Shown here piece by piece: positions 25,768-34,955 of a DNA stretch of 64,000 nucleotides. This stretch comes from Vermiculatibacterium agrestimuris (GTDB lineage: Bacteria; Bacillota; Clostridia; Oscillospirales; Oscillospiraceae): positions 171,857 to 235,856 of the forward strand of contig NZ_CALPCU010000001.1 of assembly GCF_943193085.1 (NCBI RefSeq). The letters run 5' to 3'. The position numbers and the translations under genes are program-made. Positions within the stretch are counted from its first letter, which is position 1. The number at the start of each line of letters is the position of its first letter. Under the pieces are notes generated by a model. That model searched no databases. It was given only the letters and a program-made list of their open reading frames with translations, and was not told the origin of the DNA.

Positions 25768-27018
25768 TCAGGACTTCAGAGCTTCCACAGCCAAAAGGAT
25801 GCCAAGCTTGCCGGATTCGTAACTCAATCCGCCCTGAAGATAGGCGGTGTAGGGAGCGCGCATAGGGCCGTCGCAGGACAGTTCGATAGAGGCGCCCTGA
25901 ATGAAAGCGCCCGCCGCCATAATGACGGGATCGTCATAGCCCGGCATATCCCAGGGCTCAGGAGTTACGTAAGAGTCCACAGGAGCGCCAAGCTGAATTC
26001 CTTTACAGAACTTTTTCAGTGGTTCCGGCGATCCAAAACGGATCATCTGGATGATGTCATGGCGGATCTCGCTGGATGCGGGATTGGCGTCATAGCCCAG
26101 AAGTTCCATCATACGGGCGGCAAAAAGGGCGGTCTTGACCGCCTGCGCCGCCACATGGGGTGCAAGGAAAAGCCCTTGATAGAGACTGCGGTTGTTGCCT
26201 AAGCTGCATCCGCACTCCTTCCCGATGCCGGGGACGGTGAGGCGCATAGCGGCGCCTTCGACCAGATCTCGGCGGCCGGCAATATATCCCCCGGTGGGAG
26301 CCAATCCGCCGCCGGGGTTTTTGATGAGAGAACCCACCACAAGATCAGCCCCGACTTCCGTGGGCTCCAGAAGCTCCACAAACTCGCCGTAGCAGTTGTC
26401 TACAAGAATAGACACATCCTGCCGAACGCTGTGGACAGCATCACAGATGGCGCCGATCTCCGCGACAGACAGAGATGCCCGGGTGGCGTAGCCTCTGGAG
26501 CGCTGGATCATTACTGCCCGGATGGAAGCGTCCGACCGAAGCGTCTGTGCGATCCCCTCCAGGTCAGGTTTTTCGTCGGGAGTGAGATCTACCTGACGGT
26601 AGCCAATACCATAGGACTTGAGGGATCCTGGAGCATTGCCGGTGATGCCAATGGCGCTCTGAATGGTGTCATAGGGCGCTCCGACGGCGTAGAGAAGGGT
26701 CTGACCTGGTTTTAGGGCACCGCAGAGAGCGCAGTAGATGGCATGGGTGCCGTTGACGAATTGAACACGAACCAAAGCGTCCTCTGTACGAAAAATATGG
26801 GCATAGATCGCCTCCAGCTTGTCCCGCCCCTGGTCATTGTAGCCATAGCCCGTGGTGCCGGCAAAGTCGCCCTCCGATACCCGAAGAGCCTGGAAGGCCT
26901 CCAAGACCTTCTCGGCATTGGTTTGAGCAATGGTGTCTACAAGATGAAACTGCTCTGCCAGGTCAGCTTCTGCCTGCTGCCCCAAAAGGCGAGTCTTCTC
27001 GCTTATCTGTAAAGCCAT
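25768..27018 (-). CDS. Methionine gamma-lyase family PLP protein (YnbB/aluminum-resistance type)
   Basis: 416 aa. It is a fold-type I PLP enzyme of the family once called aluminum resistance protein, related to cystathionine gamma-synthase-like lyases. The PLP lysine is probably in GSLIKNPGGGLAPTGGYIAG (about residue 238). The Asp-Asn segment ILVDNCYGEFVE and the Gly-rich GTTGYGYNDQGRD are characteristic. The substrate is not known for most members. It stands alone between yunB and the M42 cluster. Confidence 0.88.
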   Translation of the reverse strand: MALQISEKTRLLGQQAEADLAEQFHLVDTIAQTNAEKVLEAFQALRVSEGDFAGTTGYGYNDQGRDKLEAIYAHIFRTEDALVRVQFVNGTHAIYCALCGALKPGQTLLYAVGAPYDTIQSAIGITGNAPGSLKSYGIGYRQVDLTPDEKPDLEGIAQTLRSDASIRAVMIQRSRGYATRASLSVAEIGAICDAVHSVRQDVSILVDNCYGEFVELLEPTEVGADLVVGSLIKNPGGGLAPTGGYIAGRRDLVEGAAMRLTVPGIGKECGCSLGNNRSLYQGLFLAPHVAAQAVKTALFAARMMELLGYDANPASSEIRHDIIQMIRFGSPEPLKKFCKGIQLGAPVDSYVTPEPWDMPGYDDPVIMAAGAFIQGASIELSCDGPMRAPYTAYLQGGLSYESGKLGILLAVEALKS

Positions 27019-27044
27019 TTTATTTTACACATCCTTATTTTTCT

Positions 27045-28043
27045 TTATAAAGTGCTTTCTGCCAGCGCGGATATAAGCCTGACACACGCCGCTGCGTCGG
27101 AGAGGTCTGCGACCTCAGTGGGGGTATGAATATACCGGCAAGGGATGGATACGCCGCCGGTGACCACGCCCAGGCGGGTGTGACAGATAGGCCCGGCGTC
27201 AGTGCCGCCTTTGGTGAGGACATCCATCTGGGCGGGGATCCCCTGCTCGGTGGCCAGCGTGGTAAGCCGTTCCACCATGGCCGGATGGCAGATCACAGAG
27301 GTGTCCATGACCTTGATGGCGGCGCCCTTTCCAAGTTGGGCGCTGCCGACCTTGGGCGCGTCAGGATAGTCGTAGGCCCCGGTGACATCTACCACCAGAG
27401 CGTAATCCGGATCGATCCCGTAGGCCGCGGGCTTGGCGCCCCGCAGCCCCACCTCCTCTTGGACGGAGAAAACGAAGTAGAGGTCATTTTCCCTGCCCTT
27501 TAGCCGCTTCAATACCTTAAGGAGGGCGGCGCAGGCGATCCGGTTATCCAAATGGGGGGAAATGATCCGGTTCCCTGTTTTCATAGTTTGCCCGGCGTAG
27601 ACGGCGGTGTCGCCGGGGTTGACCAGGGCGGCGGCCTCCGCCCGGCTCCCCGCGCCGATATCCACGTAGAGGTCGTCTAAAGCGGGCTTGGCGCTGTCAC
27701 TGCTGCCCTGGAGCTTCACCGCGCCGGCCGTACCGTTTTCAAAGAGGACTGGGACGTTCACCAGCGCCTGGGGCTGAGTGCCGCCCAACCTGCCAAAGCG
27801 AATGGAGCCATTGTCTTCCAGATAGGTGGCCACCAGGCCGACAGTATCCATGTGGGCGCAGATCATCAGTTTGGGGCCACTTCCCTTTCTGTGGATGATA
27901 AGATTTCCCATCACGTCGGTGGTCAACTCGTCGGCAAAGGGCGTGGCCAGCTTGGAAATAGCTTGGGATATTGGCCCTTCCCGGCCGGAAGGGCCATGGA
28001 TGGCGGCGAGTTGTGTGAATAATTCATAAAGTTCCATTTTCAT
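27045..28043 (-). CDS. M42 family metallopeptidase (first of three, downstream copy)
   Basis: 332 aa. Two-metal aminopeptidase of the M42 (glutamyl aminopeptidase/deblocking) family, acting on cytoplasmic peptides. Metal ligands and catalytic residues are visible: His in CAHMDTVG, Asp in SPHLDNRIA, and Glu-Glu in FSVQEEVGLRGA, with Asp in VVDVTGA and His in RYIHTPTEV. The start overlaps the stop of the preceding gene (TAATG), so the two are coupled. ATG 28043 or ATG 28037 could serve. It shares the family fold with the next two genes but is clearly diverged from them. Confidence 0.93.
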   Translation of the reverse strand: MKMELYELFTQLAAIHGPSGREGPISQAISKLATPFADELTTDVMGNLIIHRKGSGPKLMICAHMDTVGLVATYLEDNGSIRFGRLGGTQPQALVNVPVLFENGTAGAVKLQGSSDSAKPALDDLYVDIGAGSRAEAAALVNPGDTAVYAGQTMKTGNRIISPHLDNRIACAALLKVLKRLKGRENDLYFVFSVQEEVGLRGAKPAAYGIDPDYALVVDVTGAYDYPDAPKVGSAQLGKGAAIKVMDTSVICHPAMVERLTTLATEQGIPAQMDVLTKGGTDAGPICHTRLGVVTGGVSIPCRYIHTPTEVADLSDAAACVRLISALAESTL

Positions 28044-29077
28044 TATGAGATCCTCCCCTGGGCGACGGCCTCGATGAAGTGAAACGCAAGCGCCTGAATA
28101 TGCTCAAAATCGGCCATAGCGGCCACGCTGGAGGGCGAGTGGAGATATCGAACGGCGGCGGAGAGCGCCCCTACCCGCACACCACTTTTGGTACGTTGGA
28201 CAGCTTTGGCGTCAGTGCCGCCGGAGAGGTACTCCTTGGTTTGCCAGGGAATGCCCATTTCCTCCGCCAGAGTACACAGCAGAGAGAAAAGCTCAAGATC
28301 GTAGACCGTGGTGCCGTCCATATAGGGGATCACCGGCCCGCCGCCGGGGCGGCAGACCCGCCGATGGGGTTCGGTGGCGGGAGTGTCGGCGGCGGTGGTG
28401 CCCTCCAGGATGAGCGCCAGTTCCGGCGTCACGGAGAAGGCCGCGCCAAAGGCCCCGCGGGTGCCTACCTCCTCTTGGACGGTAAAGGCAAAGGTCACGT
28501 CCATGGGGAGCTCCCGCTCCAGCAACTCGATCATTACAGCACAGCCGATGCGGTCATCGATAGCTTTGGCCTTGAGCATACGGTCGCCATATTCCACGAT
28601 CTCACCGGAAAAGACACCAAAATCTCCCACATAGGTGAGAGCTTCTGCCTCCTCCCTGTTCTTGGCGCCGATGTCGATGAAGAGGCTTTCCAACTCGGGG
28701 GTCTTCTTTCGCTCCTCAGCGGTGGTAAGGTGAATGGCCTTTAGTCCAATGACCCCGGGGACGCCCGCCGTTCCGAGAAAAACCTGTTTTCCAATAAGCA
28801 CCCGGTGGTCGACGCCGCCCAGGCAGGCAAATTTCAGGTAACCCTCGTCGGTAATACGCTTGACGATGAGACCGACCTCGTCCATATGGGCGCAGAGCAT
28901 CAGCCGGTTGGGGGCGGCTTGGGCCCCCGCCTTGAAGCAGATGAGATTTCCCATGCCGTCGACCCGTATCTTGGCTCCGGCGGCCTGGGCACGGCGCTTC
29001 AAATAGTCTCGGACAGGGGCTTCAAAGCTGGAGGGGCCGTTAAGGGCGCACAGCTCCTTCAAGGTGTCCAGCAGCAC
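28043..29077 (-). CDS. M42 family metallopeptidase (second of three)
   Basis: 344 aa. It has the same family features: CAHMDEVGL, AIDDRIGCAV, FTVQEEVGTRGA, and a terminal HSPSSVA His. The start is a GTG directly abutting the TGA of the upstream gene (TGAGTG), so translation is coupled. Three neighbouring paralogs suggest division of labour on different peptides, or subunits of a mixed tetrahedral complex as is known for some M42 enzymes; that is inference. Confidence 0.93.
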   Translation of the reverse strand: MLLDTLKELCALNGPSSFEAPVRDYLKRRAQAAGAKIRVDGMGNLICFKAGAQAAPNRLMLCAHMDEVGLIVKRITDEGYLKFACLGGVDHRVLIGKQVFLGTAGVPGVIGLKAIHLTTAEERKKTPELESLFIDIGAKNREEAEALTYVGDFGVFSGEIVEYGDRMLKAKAIDDRIGCAVMIELLERELPMDVTFAFTVQEEVGTRGAFGAAFSVTPELALILEGTTAADTPATEPHRRVCRPGGGPVIPYMDGTTVYDLELFSLLCTLAEEMGIPWQTKEYLSGGTDAKAVQRTKSGVRVGALSAAVRYLHSPSSVAAMADFEHIQALAFHFIEAVAQGRIS

Positions 29078-30115
29078 TCAGACCGCCTCCTTTCCGATAT
29101 CCTGGGTAAAGGCGGCCAGGAGGCGGGCGGTGTGCTCCATGTCCTCCAGCGCCACGGCCTCAATGGGACTGTGCATATACTTCAGGGGCAGGGATACCAC
29201 GGCCGTGGGGATCCCCTCCCGGCAGATCTGCATATGCCAGCCATTGGTGCCCGTATGACCCTCCATGACCTCTAATTGGTAAGGGATATCTCCCACTTTG
29301 GCCTTCGAGATCAGCCGCTGGGTCAGGCTCCGGGTCATATTTGGCCCCACGCCGATGGCAGGGCCGCCGTACAGTTTGCAGGGGACGTCGTCCTCAGAGA
29401 GGCCGGGCGTGCGGGCAAAGGTCACATCCACCGCTGCGCACCAGTCCGGGGCTATGGCGTTGGCGCCCACAATGGCTCCTGCCCCGGAGATCTCTTCCCG
29501 GACGCTGCCCATAATATAGAGGTCTACATCCAGCTCGGCCTTCTGTAAAAGCTCCGCCGTTCGAAGCAGGACGGTAAAGCAGGAGCGGTCATCCAGAGAT
29601 TTGCCGCAGACCTGGCCTCCGGCCAAGGGGGTGCAGCTTTCCCGGTAGACCATGGGGGTGCCGATGGGGATAAGGGCTTCCGCCTGGGACTGGGTAAGGC
29701 CCACGTCTACGCGCAGGTCTTCGATGGCCGCTGCCTTGTCCTGGTCGGCGGCGGTCTGTACATGCGGCGGCAGACAGGCCACAACGCCAAAGAGGGGCTT
29801 CGGCTTGGTGAGAATGGTCAGCTCCCTGGCGGGAAGCATTCTGGGATCCACGCCGCCAATGGGCGCAAAGCGGAGGAATCCCTCTTCGATCCCGGTGACG
29901 ATGAGGCCGATCTCGTCCAGATGGGCGTCCAACAAAAGCCGCTTGGCGTTGGGCCTGCCGCACCGACGAAGACCGATGACATTCCCCATCCGGTCGATGG
30001 AGACCTCGTCCACCCAAGGGGCCAGCAGCTCTTGGGAGGCCTGGGCCACAGGGAACTCGAAGCCGGATGGGCCGGGAAGAGAACACAAATGGTTCAGCGT
30101 GTCATAAAGCTCCAT
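29078..30115 (-). CDS. M42 family metallopeptidase (third, promoter-proximal)
   Basis: 345 aa. Family motifs are LLDAHLDEIGL, KSLDDRSCF, GSVREEISGAGA, AAVDVTFA and KYMHSPIEAV. The second motif reads REE where the other copies have QEE. It is the first of the three M42 genes, 14 bp after murD, so the cluster may be read from the murD promoter. Confidence 0.93.
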   Translation of the reverse strand: MELYDTLNHLCSLPGPSGFEFPVAQASQELLAPWVDEVSIDRMGNVIGLRRCGRPNAKRLLLDAHLDEIGLIVTGIEEGFLRFAPIGGVDPRMLPARELTILTKPKPLFGVVACLPPHVQTAADQDKAAAIEDLRVDVGLTQSQAEALIPIGTPMVYRESCTPLAGGQVCGKSLDDRSCFTVLLRTAELLQKAELDVDLYIMGSVREEISGAGAIVGANAIAPDWCAAVDVTFARTPGLSEDDVPCKLYGGPAIGVGPNMTRSLTQRLISKAKVGDIPYQLEVMEGHTGTNGWHMQICREGIPTAVVSLPLKYMHSPIEAVALEDMEHTARLLAAFTQDIGKEAV

Positions 30116-30129
30116 TCTTTTGCTCCTTT

Positions 30130-31521
30130 TCAGTCATCCAGCGCCTGCACCAACCGTTTAAAGGTATTTCCGCGCTCCATAAAATTCTTGAATCTGTCGA
30201 AGGAGGCACAGGCCGGAGAGAGCAGCACCACATCGCCGCTCTGAGCTGCGGCATGCGCGGCATTTACCGCCTCGGCAAGGCTGTCGTACTCCTCGATGAC
30301 GGGGCGGCCGGGAGAATAGTCCGGGGCGGCCTCTACTGCGGCACGGATCTTAGCGGCGGTATCGCCCGTCAAGATAAGAAGCTTTACATGCTCTGCAATA
30401 GAAGGGCCAAGCACATCAAAGGGAATGCGCTTGTCATAGCCGCCGGCAATGAGGATGACCTTTTCCGGGAAGCACTTGAGCCCTGCCATAGTGCGGGTGG
30501 GGCTGGAGGCAATGGAGTCGTTATAGTAGCGCACCCCGTTCAGCGTTCGCACCAGCTCGATGCGGTGCTCCACTCCGCTGAATTTGGCGGCAAAGGCCCG
30601 GATGACCTCGTCGGACACCAGACCGTTCACCGCGGCGATGGCCGCCATGTAGTTCTCCACATTGTGGTCGCCGGGGAGCAGGATGCTGTTCCGGGGCAGG
30701 ACGGCCCTCTCCCCTCGATCGTCTCGAAGACAGATGACGCCGTCCCGGAGGAACACCGCGGAGCCTTGCGGCTCTCCCCTGCGGCTGAAGAGCGTGAGGG
30801 CGCCCTTTTCCATGCCGATAAAAGAGTGGGTGATGTCATTGTCGGCATTGAGAATAAGGCGGTCTTCCCTGCTCTGGTGGGTGAAGATGTTCTCCTTGGC
30901 GGAGACATATTCCTCCATGGATCTGTGTACGTCCAGATGGTTGGGGGCCAGGTTGGTGACCACGGTGATGTGGGGGCTCATATCCATGGTCATAAGCTGA
31001 AAGGAGCTGAGCTCCACCACAGCGAAATCAGTGGAAGCGATCTGCTCGACTTCAGGCAAAAGGGGCTTGCCGATATTGCCCCCCAGGTGAACGGTGTATC
31101 CTGCCGCCTTCAGCAGCTCGGCAATAATGGTGGTGGTAGTGGTCTTTCCGTCGCTGCCGGTGATGCCGATGATGGGACAGGGGCAGACCTGGAAAAAAAC
31201 CTCCATCTCGGAGGTGAGCACACTTCCACGTTTTACCGCATCCAGAAGCTGGGGCAGGTCAGGCCGCATGCCGGGGGTGCGGAAGATCACATCGTACCCG
31301 TCCAGGGCGTCCAGATAGCCTTTTCCCAGGCAGAGACGGGCCCCCTGCCGCGCAAGGGCCTCCATCTGGCTATCGGCCGCCTCCCGCTTGTCACAGGCAG
31401 TAACGGAGATCCCGGCGTTCAAAAGCAGCTTGACCAAGGGGACATTGGAAACGCCGAGGCCCAGCACAGCCACCTGTTTTCCCTTGAGCGTATTGAGATA
31501 ATCTCGCATGGTGAGGCTCAT
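30130..31521 (-). CDS. murD: UDP-N-acetylmuramoyl-L-alanine--D-glutamate ligase
   Basis: 463 aa. It adds D-glutamate to UDP-MurNAc-L-Ala in peptidoglycan precursor synthesis. Three domains are visible: an N-terminal Rossmann-like UDP-binding part (VAVLGLGVSN), a central ATPase with the P-loop GITGSDGKTTTTT (about residue 110), NHLDVHRSMEEY, and a C-terminal domain with GGYDKRIPF and LLSPACASFDRFKNFMERG. ATG 31521 follows GAGGAGGAAG; longer in-frame starts run into the promoter. It is unusual to see murD away from the dcw cluster, next to peptidase genes. Confidence 0.96.
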   Translation of the reverse strand: MSLTMRDYLNTLKGKQVAVLGLGVSNVPLVKLLLNAGISVTACDKREAADSQMEALARQGARLCLGKGYLDALDGYDVIFRTPGMRPDLPQLLDAVKRGSVLTSEMEVFFQVCPCPIIGITGSDGKTTTTTIIAELLKAAGYTVHLGGNIGKPLLPEVEQIASTDFAVVELSSFQLMTMDMSPHITVVTNLAPNHLDVHRSMEEYVSAKENIFTHQSREDRLILNADNDITHSFIGMEKGALTLFSRRGEPQGSAVFLRDGVICLRDDRGERAVLPRNSILLPGDHNVENYMAAIAAVNGLVSDEVIRAFAAKFSGVEHRIELVRTLNGVRYYNDSIASSPTRTMAGLKCFPEKVILIAGGYDKRIPFDVLGPSIAEHVKLLILTGDTAAKIRAAVEAAPDYSPGRPVIEEYDSLAEAVNAAHAAAQSGDVVLLSPACASFDRFKNFMERGNTFKRLVQALDD

Positions 31522-31579
31522 ATGCACTTCCTCCTCACAGAAAATATTGGCAAAACTATTATAAGCGGCATACAGGGAT

Positions 31580-31608
31580 ATTATAGTAGGTTTTATCCCG
31601 AATTTCAA
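31580..31608 (-). promoter_or_regulatory. murD promoter
   Basis: Minus strand TTGAAA (31603-31608), 17-bp spacer, TATAAT (31580-31585). It is divergent from the rnpB promoter 12 bp away. Confidence 0.8.
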
Positions 31609-31619
31609 TGAAAACAAGT

Positions 31620-31648
31620 TTGACTTTCAAGGGGGAATCAGATAAAAT
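31620..31648 (+). promoter_or_regulatory. rnpB promoter
   Basis: TTGACT (31620-31625), 17-bp spacer, TAAAAT (31643-31648). The RNA start predicted about 7 bases later agrees with the first base of the P1 stem. Confidence 0.82.
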
Positions 31649-31654
31649 ATATGG

Positions 31655-32003
31655 GCAAGCAAGCTGGGCAGCCGCGGGGCGAGGCCGAAAGGCCCGCTCT
31701 GAGGAAAGTCCGGGCTCCACAGGGCAAGGATAACGGGTAACACCCGCCGGGGGCGACCCCAGGAAAAGTGCAACAGAAATAGACTACCTGCCTGAAAGGG
31801 CGGGAAAAGGTGGAAAGGTGAGGTAAGAGCTCACCCGATGGCGTGGAAGCGTCCATCGCTGTAAACTCTATCCGGAGCAACGCCGTGGGAACACATATAG
31901 CCGGCCCGGCTGTGTTCAGGAGGCGGCTGGAGCGCGTCGGCAACGGCGCGTCGAGATAGATGGCTGTCTTAAAAGACAGAACCCGGCTTACAGGCTTACT
32001 TGC
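31655..32003 (+). ncRNA. rnpB: RNase P RNA, bacterial class A
   Basis: Catalytic RNA that trims tRNA 5' ends. Its ends pair as helix P1: GCAAGCAAGC (31655-31664) with GCTTACTTGC (31994-32003). The universally conserved GAGGAAAGTCCGGGC is at 31701-31715, and ACAGAAA with the following AGACTAC lies near 31773. The tail GATAGATGGC..ACAGAACCCGGCTTA is also typical. It is followed by a terminator. Confidence 0.95.
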
Positions 32004-32012
32004 GCAATATGG

Positions 32013-32045
32013 AAGGGCGCCGCTCATACAGCGGCGCCCTTTTTA
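32013..32045 (+). terminator. rnpB terminator
   Basis: AAGGGCGCCGC (32013-32023) with GCGGCGCCCTT (32031-32041), 7-nt loop and a T-run. Confidence 0.88.
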
Positions 32046-32155
32046 TATGTGCGTTCAGATTTTTTCTGGTCACTGCCCGGCTGTGCGGCCATTGCCATGC
32101 CCCTGGCCATCGCCACCGGCGCGCAATAACCCCTCTGTACACCCTCTATTCGATA

Positions 32156-32193
32156 AAGGAAGGCCCGGCAGGATCTTGCCGGGCCTTCCTTTT
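32156..32193 (-). terminator. Terminator after yebC
   Basis: A 15-bp perfect stem (32156-32170 with 32177-32191), 6-nt loop. T-rich on the plus side and less so on the minus side; it lies 26 bp past the yebC stop. Confidence 0.8.
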
Positions 32194-32218
32194 CGTTCAA
32201 ATACTGTAATTGTGAGTG

Positions 32219-32947
32219 TCAGTTCTGATCCCAGTTGTGCCAGACATTCTGCACATCGTCGTTGGCTTCCAGGAGCTCTACCAGCTTCTCCATGTTCTTT
32301 ACATCCTCTTCGGACTCCAGCTTCACGTAGTTCTGGGGAACCATCTCCACAGCGGCGCTGAGGAAGGCGTAACCTTTGGCCTCCAACTTTTCCAGTACGG
32401 AGCCGAAATCCTCAGGCGTGGTGGTGATCTCAAAAACCTCTTCCTCCGCGCTCATGTCCTCGGCGCCGCAGTCCAGCGCGTCCATCATCACGGTGTCCTC
32501 ATCCAGGTCTTCCTTCTCGATGACGATAACGCCCTTCTGGTCGAAAGACCAGGACACGCAGCCGGTGGCGCCCAGGCCCTTGCCATACTTATCCAGCAGG
32601 TGGCGGACTTCAGGAGCGGTGCGCTGACGGTTGTCGGTGAGGGCGTCTACAATAATGGCCACGCCGGAGGGGCCGTACCCCTCGTAGGTGACGCTCTCGT
32701 AGCTGTCCGTGTTGCCGGAGCCCAGGGCCCGGTCGATGGTGCGCTTAATGTTGTCGTTGGGCATATTGGCTGCCCGGGCCTTGGCGATCACGGTGGCCAG
32801 GCGGGAGTTGTTGGCGGGGTCGCCGCTGCCTCCCTGCTTTACCGCCACGATCATCTCCTTGGCGATCTTGGTAAAGGCGGCAGAGCGCTTGGCATCCTGC
32901 GCTCCCTTGGTCTTCTGGATGTTATGCCATTTGGAATGTCCAGACAT
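32219..32947 (-). CDS. yebC: YebC/PmpR family protein
   Basis: 242 aa. The N-terminus MSGHSKWHNIQKTKGAQDAKR is diagnostic. The family is annotated as transcriptional regulator, and some members act in translation of difficult (proline-rich) stretches. GYGPSGVAIIVDALTDNRQRT is conserved in domain 2. Monocistronic here, with a terminator behind it. Confidence 0.95.
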   Translation of the reverse strand: MSGHSKWHNIQKTKGAQDAKRSAAFTKIAKEMIVAVKQGGSGDPANNSRLATVIAKARAANMPNDNIKRTIDRALGSGNTDSYESVTYEGYGPSGVAIIVDALTDNRQRTAPEVRHLLDKYGKGLGATGCVSWSFDQKGVIVIEKEDLDEDTVMMDALDCGAEDMSAEEEVFEITTTPEDFGSVLEKLEAKGYAFLSAAVEMVPQNYVKLESEEDVKNMEKLVELLEANDDVQNVWHNWDQN

Positions 32948-33013
32948 AGTATCTATCCCTTCTTGAAAAATTGCGGGTATAGTTTACCACAAAAAGAAAC
33001 GCTTTGCAACGGG

Positions 33014-33817
33014 TCAAAGGGAGGAAAATACCTCTTTATGCCGCTTTGAGAGGAAAATCTCCATATTTGGGAAGCCCTTTCCCAGCCAATCCGCCAACAC
33101 AGGGCAGACCACATTTTCTGTAGAGAAGTGGCCGGCGTCAATGAGATTGATCCCCATGGCGCGGGCATCCAGAAAGACGTTATATTTCACGTCGGCGGTG
33201 ACAAAGGTATCACAACCCAGCTCCGCTGCGTCAGAGAGCATATCCCCGCAGGCGCCGCCGCCCACCGCCACCCTGCGGACGGGCCGGCCTGCGTCTTCCA
33301 GGCGGAGACCGTTGGCGTTCAGCGTATCCCGAATAAAGGAGGCAAAGGCGTGCAGATCGTCAAAACCACCGACATCCCCCGCCCGGCCGATGCCATAGGG
33401 GCGGCCCTGGGGATCCAAGCCCTCCTGGTGGAGCTGCCGAATATTTTTCAGGCCCAGCCGATGGGCCAGGGCGTCATTGACGCCCCCCTCCACCGCATCT
33501 AAGTTGGTGTGCATACAGATGCCGGAAATGCCGTTGGTGAGCAGCTTGATAAGAATACGGCCCTGAAGTGTGTCGTCGCGCACCGTCTGCACCTTTTCCC
33601 AGGCGCAGTTCATCACGGGGTGATGGGCCACGATGAGCTCCACGCCAAGCTCGGCGGCCTCAGCGGCGACCTCCTCTGTGATATCCAAGGCGACCAGTGC
33701 CTTTTTGACCTCGCGATCCGGATACCCCACCAGAAGTCCCACGTTATCCCAGCTCATGGCCAGGTCTTTGGGGGCCTTGGAGAACAAAAATGCTTCGATT
33801 TCCTTTACTGCTGCCAT
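33014..33817 (-). CDS. Nif3-like dinuclear metal center protein (DUF34)
   Basis: 267 aa, the short form without the inserted domain seen in some Firmicutes. Metal-site residues are in VAHHPVMN, CMHTNLD and IDAGHFSTE. The family forms hexamers; a GTP cyclohydrolase-like role has been proposed but is unsettled. ATG 33817 follows AAAGGAG. Its start lies inside the end of trmK (13-bp overlap), the usual pairing in Firmicutes. Confidence 0.93.
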   Translation of the reverse strand: MAAVKEIEAFLFSKAPKDLAMSWDNVGLLVGYPDREVKKALVALDITEEVAAEAAELGVELIVAHHPVMNCAWEKVQTVRDDTLQGRILIKLLTNGISGICMHTNLDAVEGGVNDALAHRLGLKNIRQLHQEGLDPQGRPYGIGRAGDVGGFDDLHAFASFIRDTLNANGLRLEDAGRPVRRVAVGGGACGDMLSDAAELGCDTFVTADVKYNVFLDARAMGINLIDAGHFSTENVVCPVLADWLGKGFPNMEIFLSKRHKEVFSSL

Positions 33818-34521
33818 GAATCCCACTCCTTTTTCATGTTTCCGATCTCCCAAGCGGCAAGTTCATACCATTTCCGCTTCTCCGCGTCCTCCGGACGCTG
33901 AGACCGCTCCAGCCCAATCACCGCCCGGCGGAGCCTTTGAAGCTCCTGCTCCAAATAGCGGCCACGCAGGGGGCTTTCCATGCCCCGGCTCTGCCGGCCT
34001 ACCCATATTTCTCCCTCGGTGAGCGGCTTCATCTCTCCCGGCTCAGCCAGCAGGATCACGTACAGCGTCTCCCCCTCCGGTACCAATACCTCCTGAAAGA
34101 CGGCAAGCCCACTGGCGGAGAGATAGCGGCGCAGGCCATCCGTCCCGCTCATAGGCTGAAGGATGTATCGGTGTCCGGCCTCCCCTGTCCAGCGGGAGGC
34201 GTGGAGGATGTCGGCAATGGTCTCGCCGCCCATGCCGGCGATGGTGACCACTTCTGCTTCCTGGGCGGGGATGTCGGAAAGACCGTCGCACAAACGGAAG
34301 GAGATTTTGTCTGAGACGTCCCAGCGCGCAGCCAAAGCCCTGGCACGGCTCAGGGGGGCGGGGCGCAGGTCGGAGCATATAGCGCGATCAACGCGGCCGT
34401 GCTGAACCAGCCATACAGGCAGCCGCCCGTGGTCGGTGCCCACATCGGCCAGACGGACGCCGGGGGGCACCAGGTCGGCCACCGCCTGGAGCCGCGGAGA
34501 GAGAGAGAACGGACGTTTCAC
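33805..34521 (-). CDS. trmK: tRNA (adenine22-N1)-methyltransferase TrmK
   Basis: 238 aa. SAM-dependent enzyme that methylates A22 of certain tRNAs. The SAM site is ADVGTDHGRLPVWL (about residue 26), with IAGMGGETI and ILQPMSG further on. It has a C-terminal coiled-coil-like extension. The start is GTG at 34521 with GGGAGG 7 bases upstream; an upstream TTG is less good. Confidence 0.92.
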   Translation of the reverse strand: MKRPFSLSPRLQAVADLVPPGVRLADVGTDHGRLPVWLVQHGRVDRAICSDLRPAPLSRARALAARWDVSDKISFRLCDGLSDIPAQEAEVVTIAGMGGETIADILHASRWTGEAGHRYILQPMSGTDGLRRYLSASGLAVFQEVLVPEGETLYVILLAEPGEMKPLTEGEIWVGRQSRGMESPLRGRYLEQELQRLRRAVIGLERSQRPEDAEKRKWYELAAWEIGNMKKEWDSWQQ

Positions 34522-34546
34522 GATGGGGCCTCCCTTCAAAAGAAGA

Positions 34547-34574
34547 AAAGGGAGCGGCGATGCCGCTCCCCTTT
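34547..34574 (-). terminator. Terminator after DUF1858 gene
   Basis: A GGGAGCGGC/GCCGCTCCC stem with a short loop and A/T-rich flanks, 13 bp beyond the stop. Confidence 0.75.
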
Positions 34575-34586
34575 CAGGTTTGGAAC

Positions 34587-34793
34587 TTACTGGGCGGCGG
34601 GGATCAGCTTGTTGATCTCTGCCAGCAGAGCGTCCACATCCACGCCGTGAACCATGCAGGCCTGCTCCACGGTCTCACCGCGGGAGGAGGGGCAGCCCAG
34701 GCAGTGCATGCCAATAGACATGAAAAGAGGAGCGGACTGAGGGGCGATATCCAGGATATCGCCAATGATGGTATCTTTGGTGATCTGTGCCAT
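34587..34793 (-). CDS. DUF1858 domain protein
   Basis: 68 aa. It matches the DUF1858 family (TIGR03980-type), a small helical domain with the pair CLGCPSS, suggesting a redox-active disulfide. Relatives occur near hybrid-cluster or Fe-S genes; here it stands alone. Function unknown. It has its own promoter and terminator. Confidence 0.88.
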   Translation of the reverse strand: MAQITKDTIIGDILDIAPQSAPLFMSIGMHCLGCPSSRGETVEQACMVHGVDVDALLAEINKLIPAAQ

Positions 34794-34837
34794 GATATGT
34801 TACCTCCAAATGGTAAAAGTCGTTGTTGCACGCATAT

Positions 34838-34866
34838 AGTATATCTCGTTTATAGACTTTTTTCAA
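34838..34866 (-). promoter_or_regulatory. Promoter of DUF1858 gene
   Basis: Minus strand TTGAAA (34861-34866), 17-bp spacer, TATACT (34838-34843). Confidence 0.78.
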
Positions 34867-34917
34867 CAGGAAAACGAACTTTTTTATAGATGTGATAAGC
34901 TCAATATTTATCCAATG

Positions 34918-34955
34918 AAAAAAGACGGCTTTCCACAGTGGAAAACCGTCTTTTT
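34918..34955 (-). terminator. Terminator after the deleted Xer gene
   Basis: AAAAAGACGGCTTTCCA with TGGAAAACCGTCTTTTT around a 3-nt loop. It lies at the stop codon. Confidence 0.85.
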
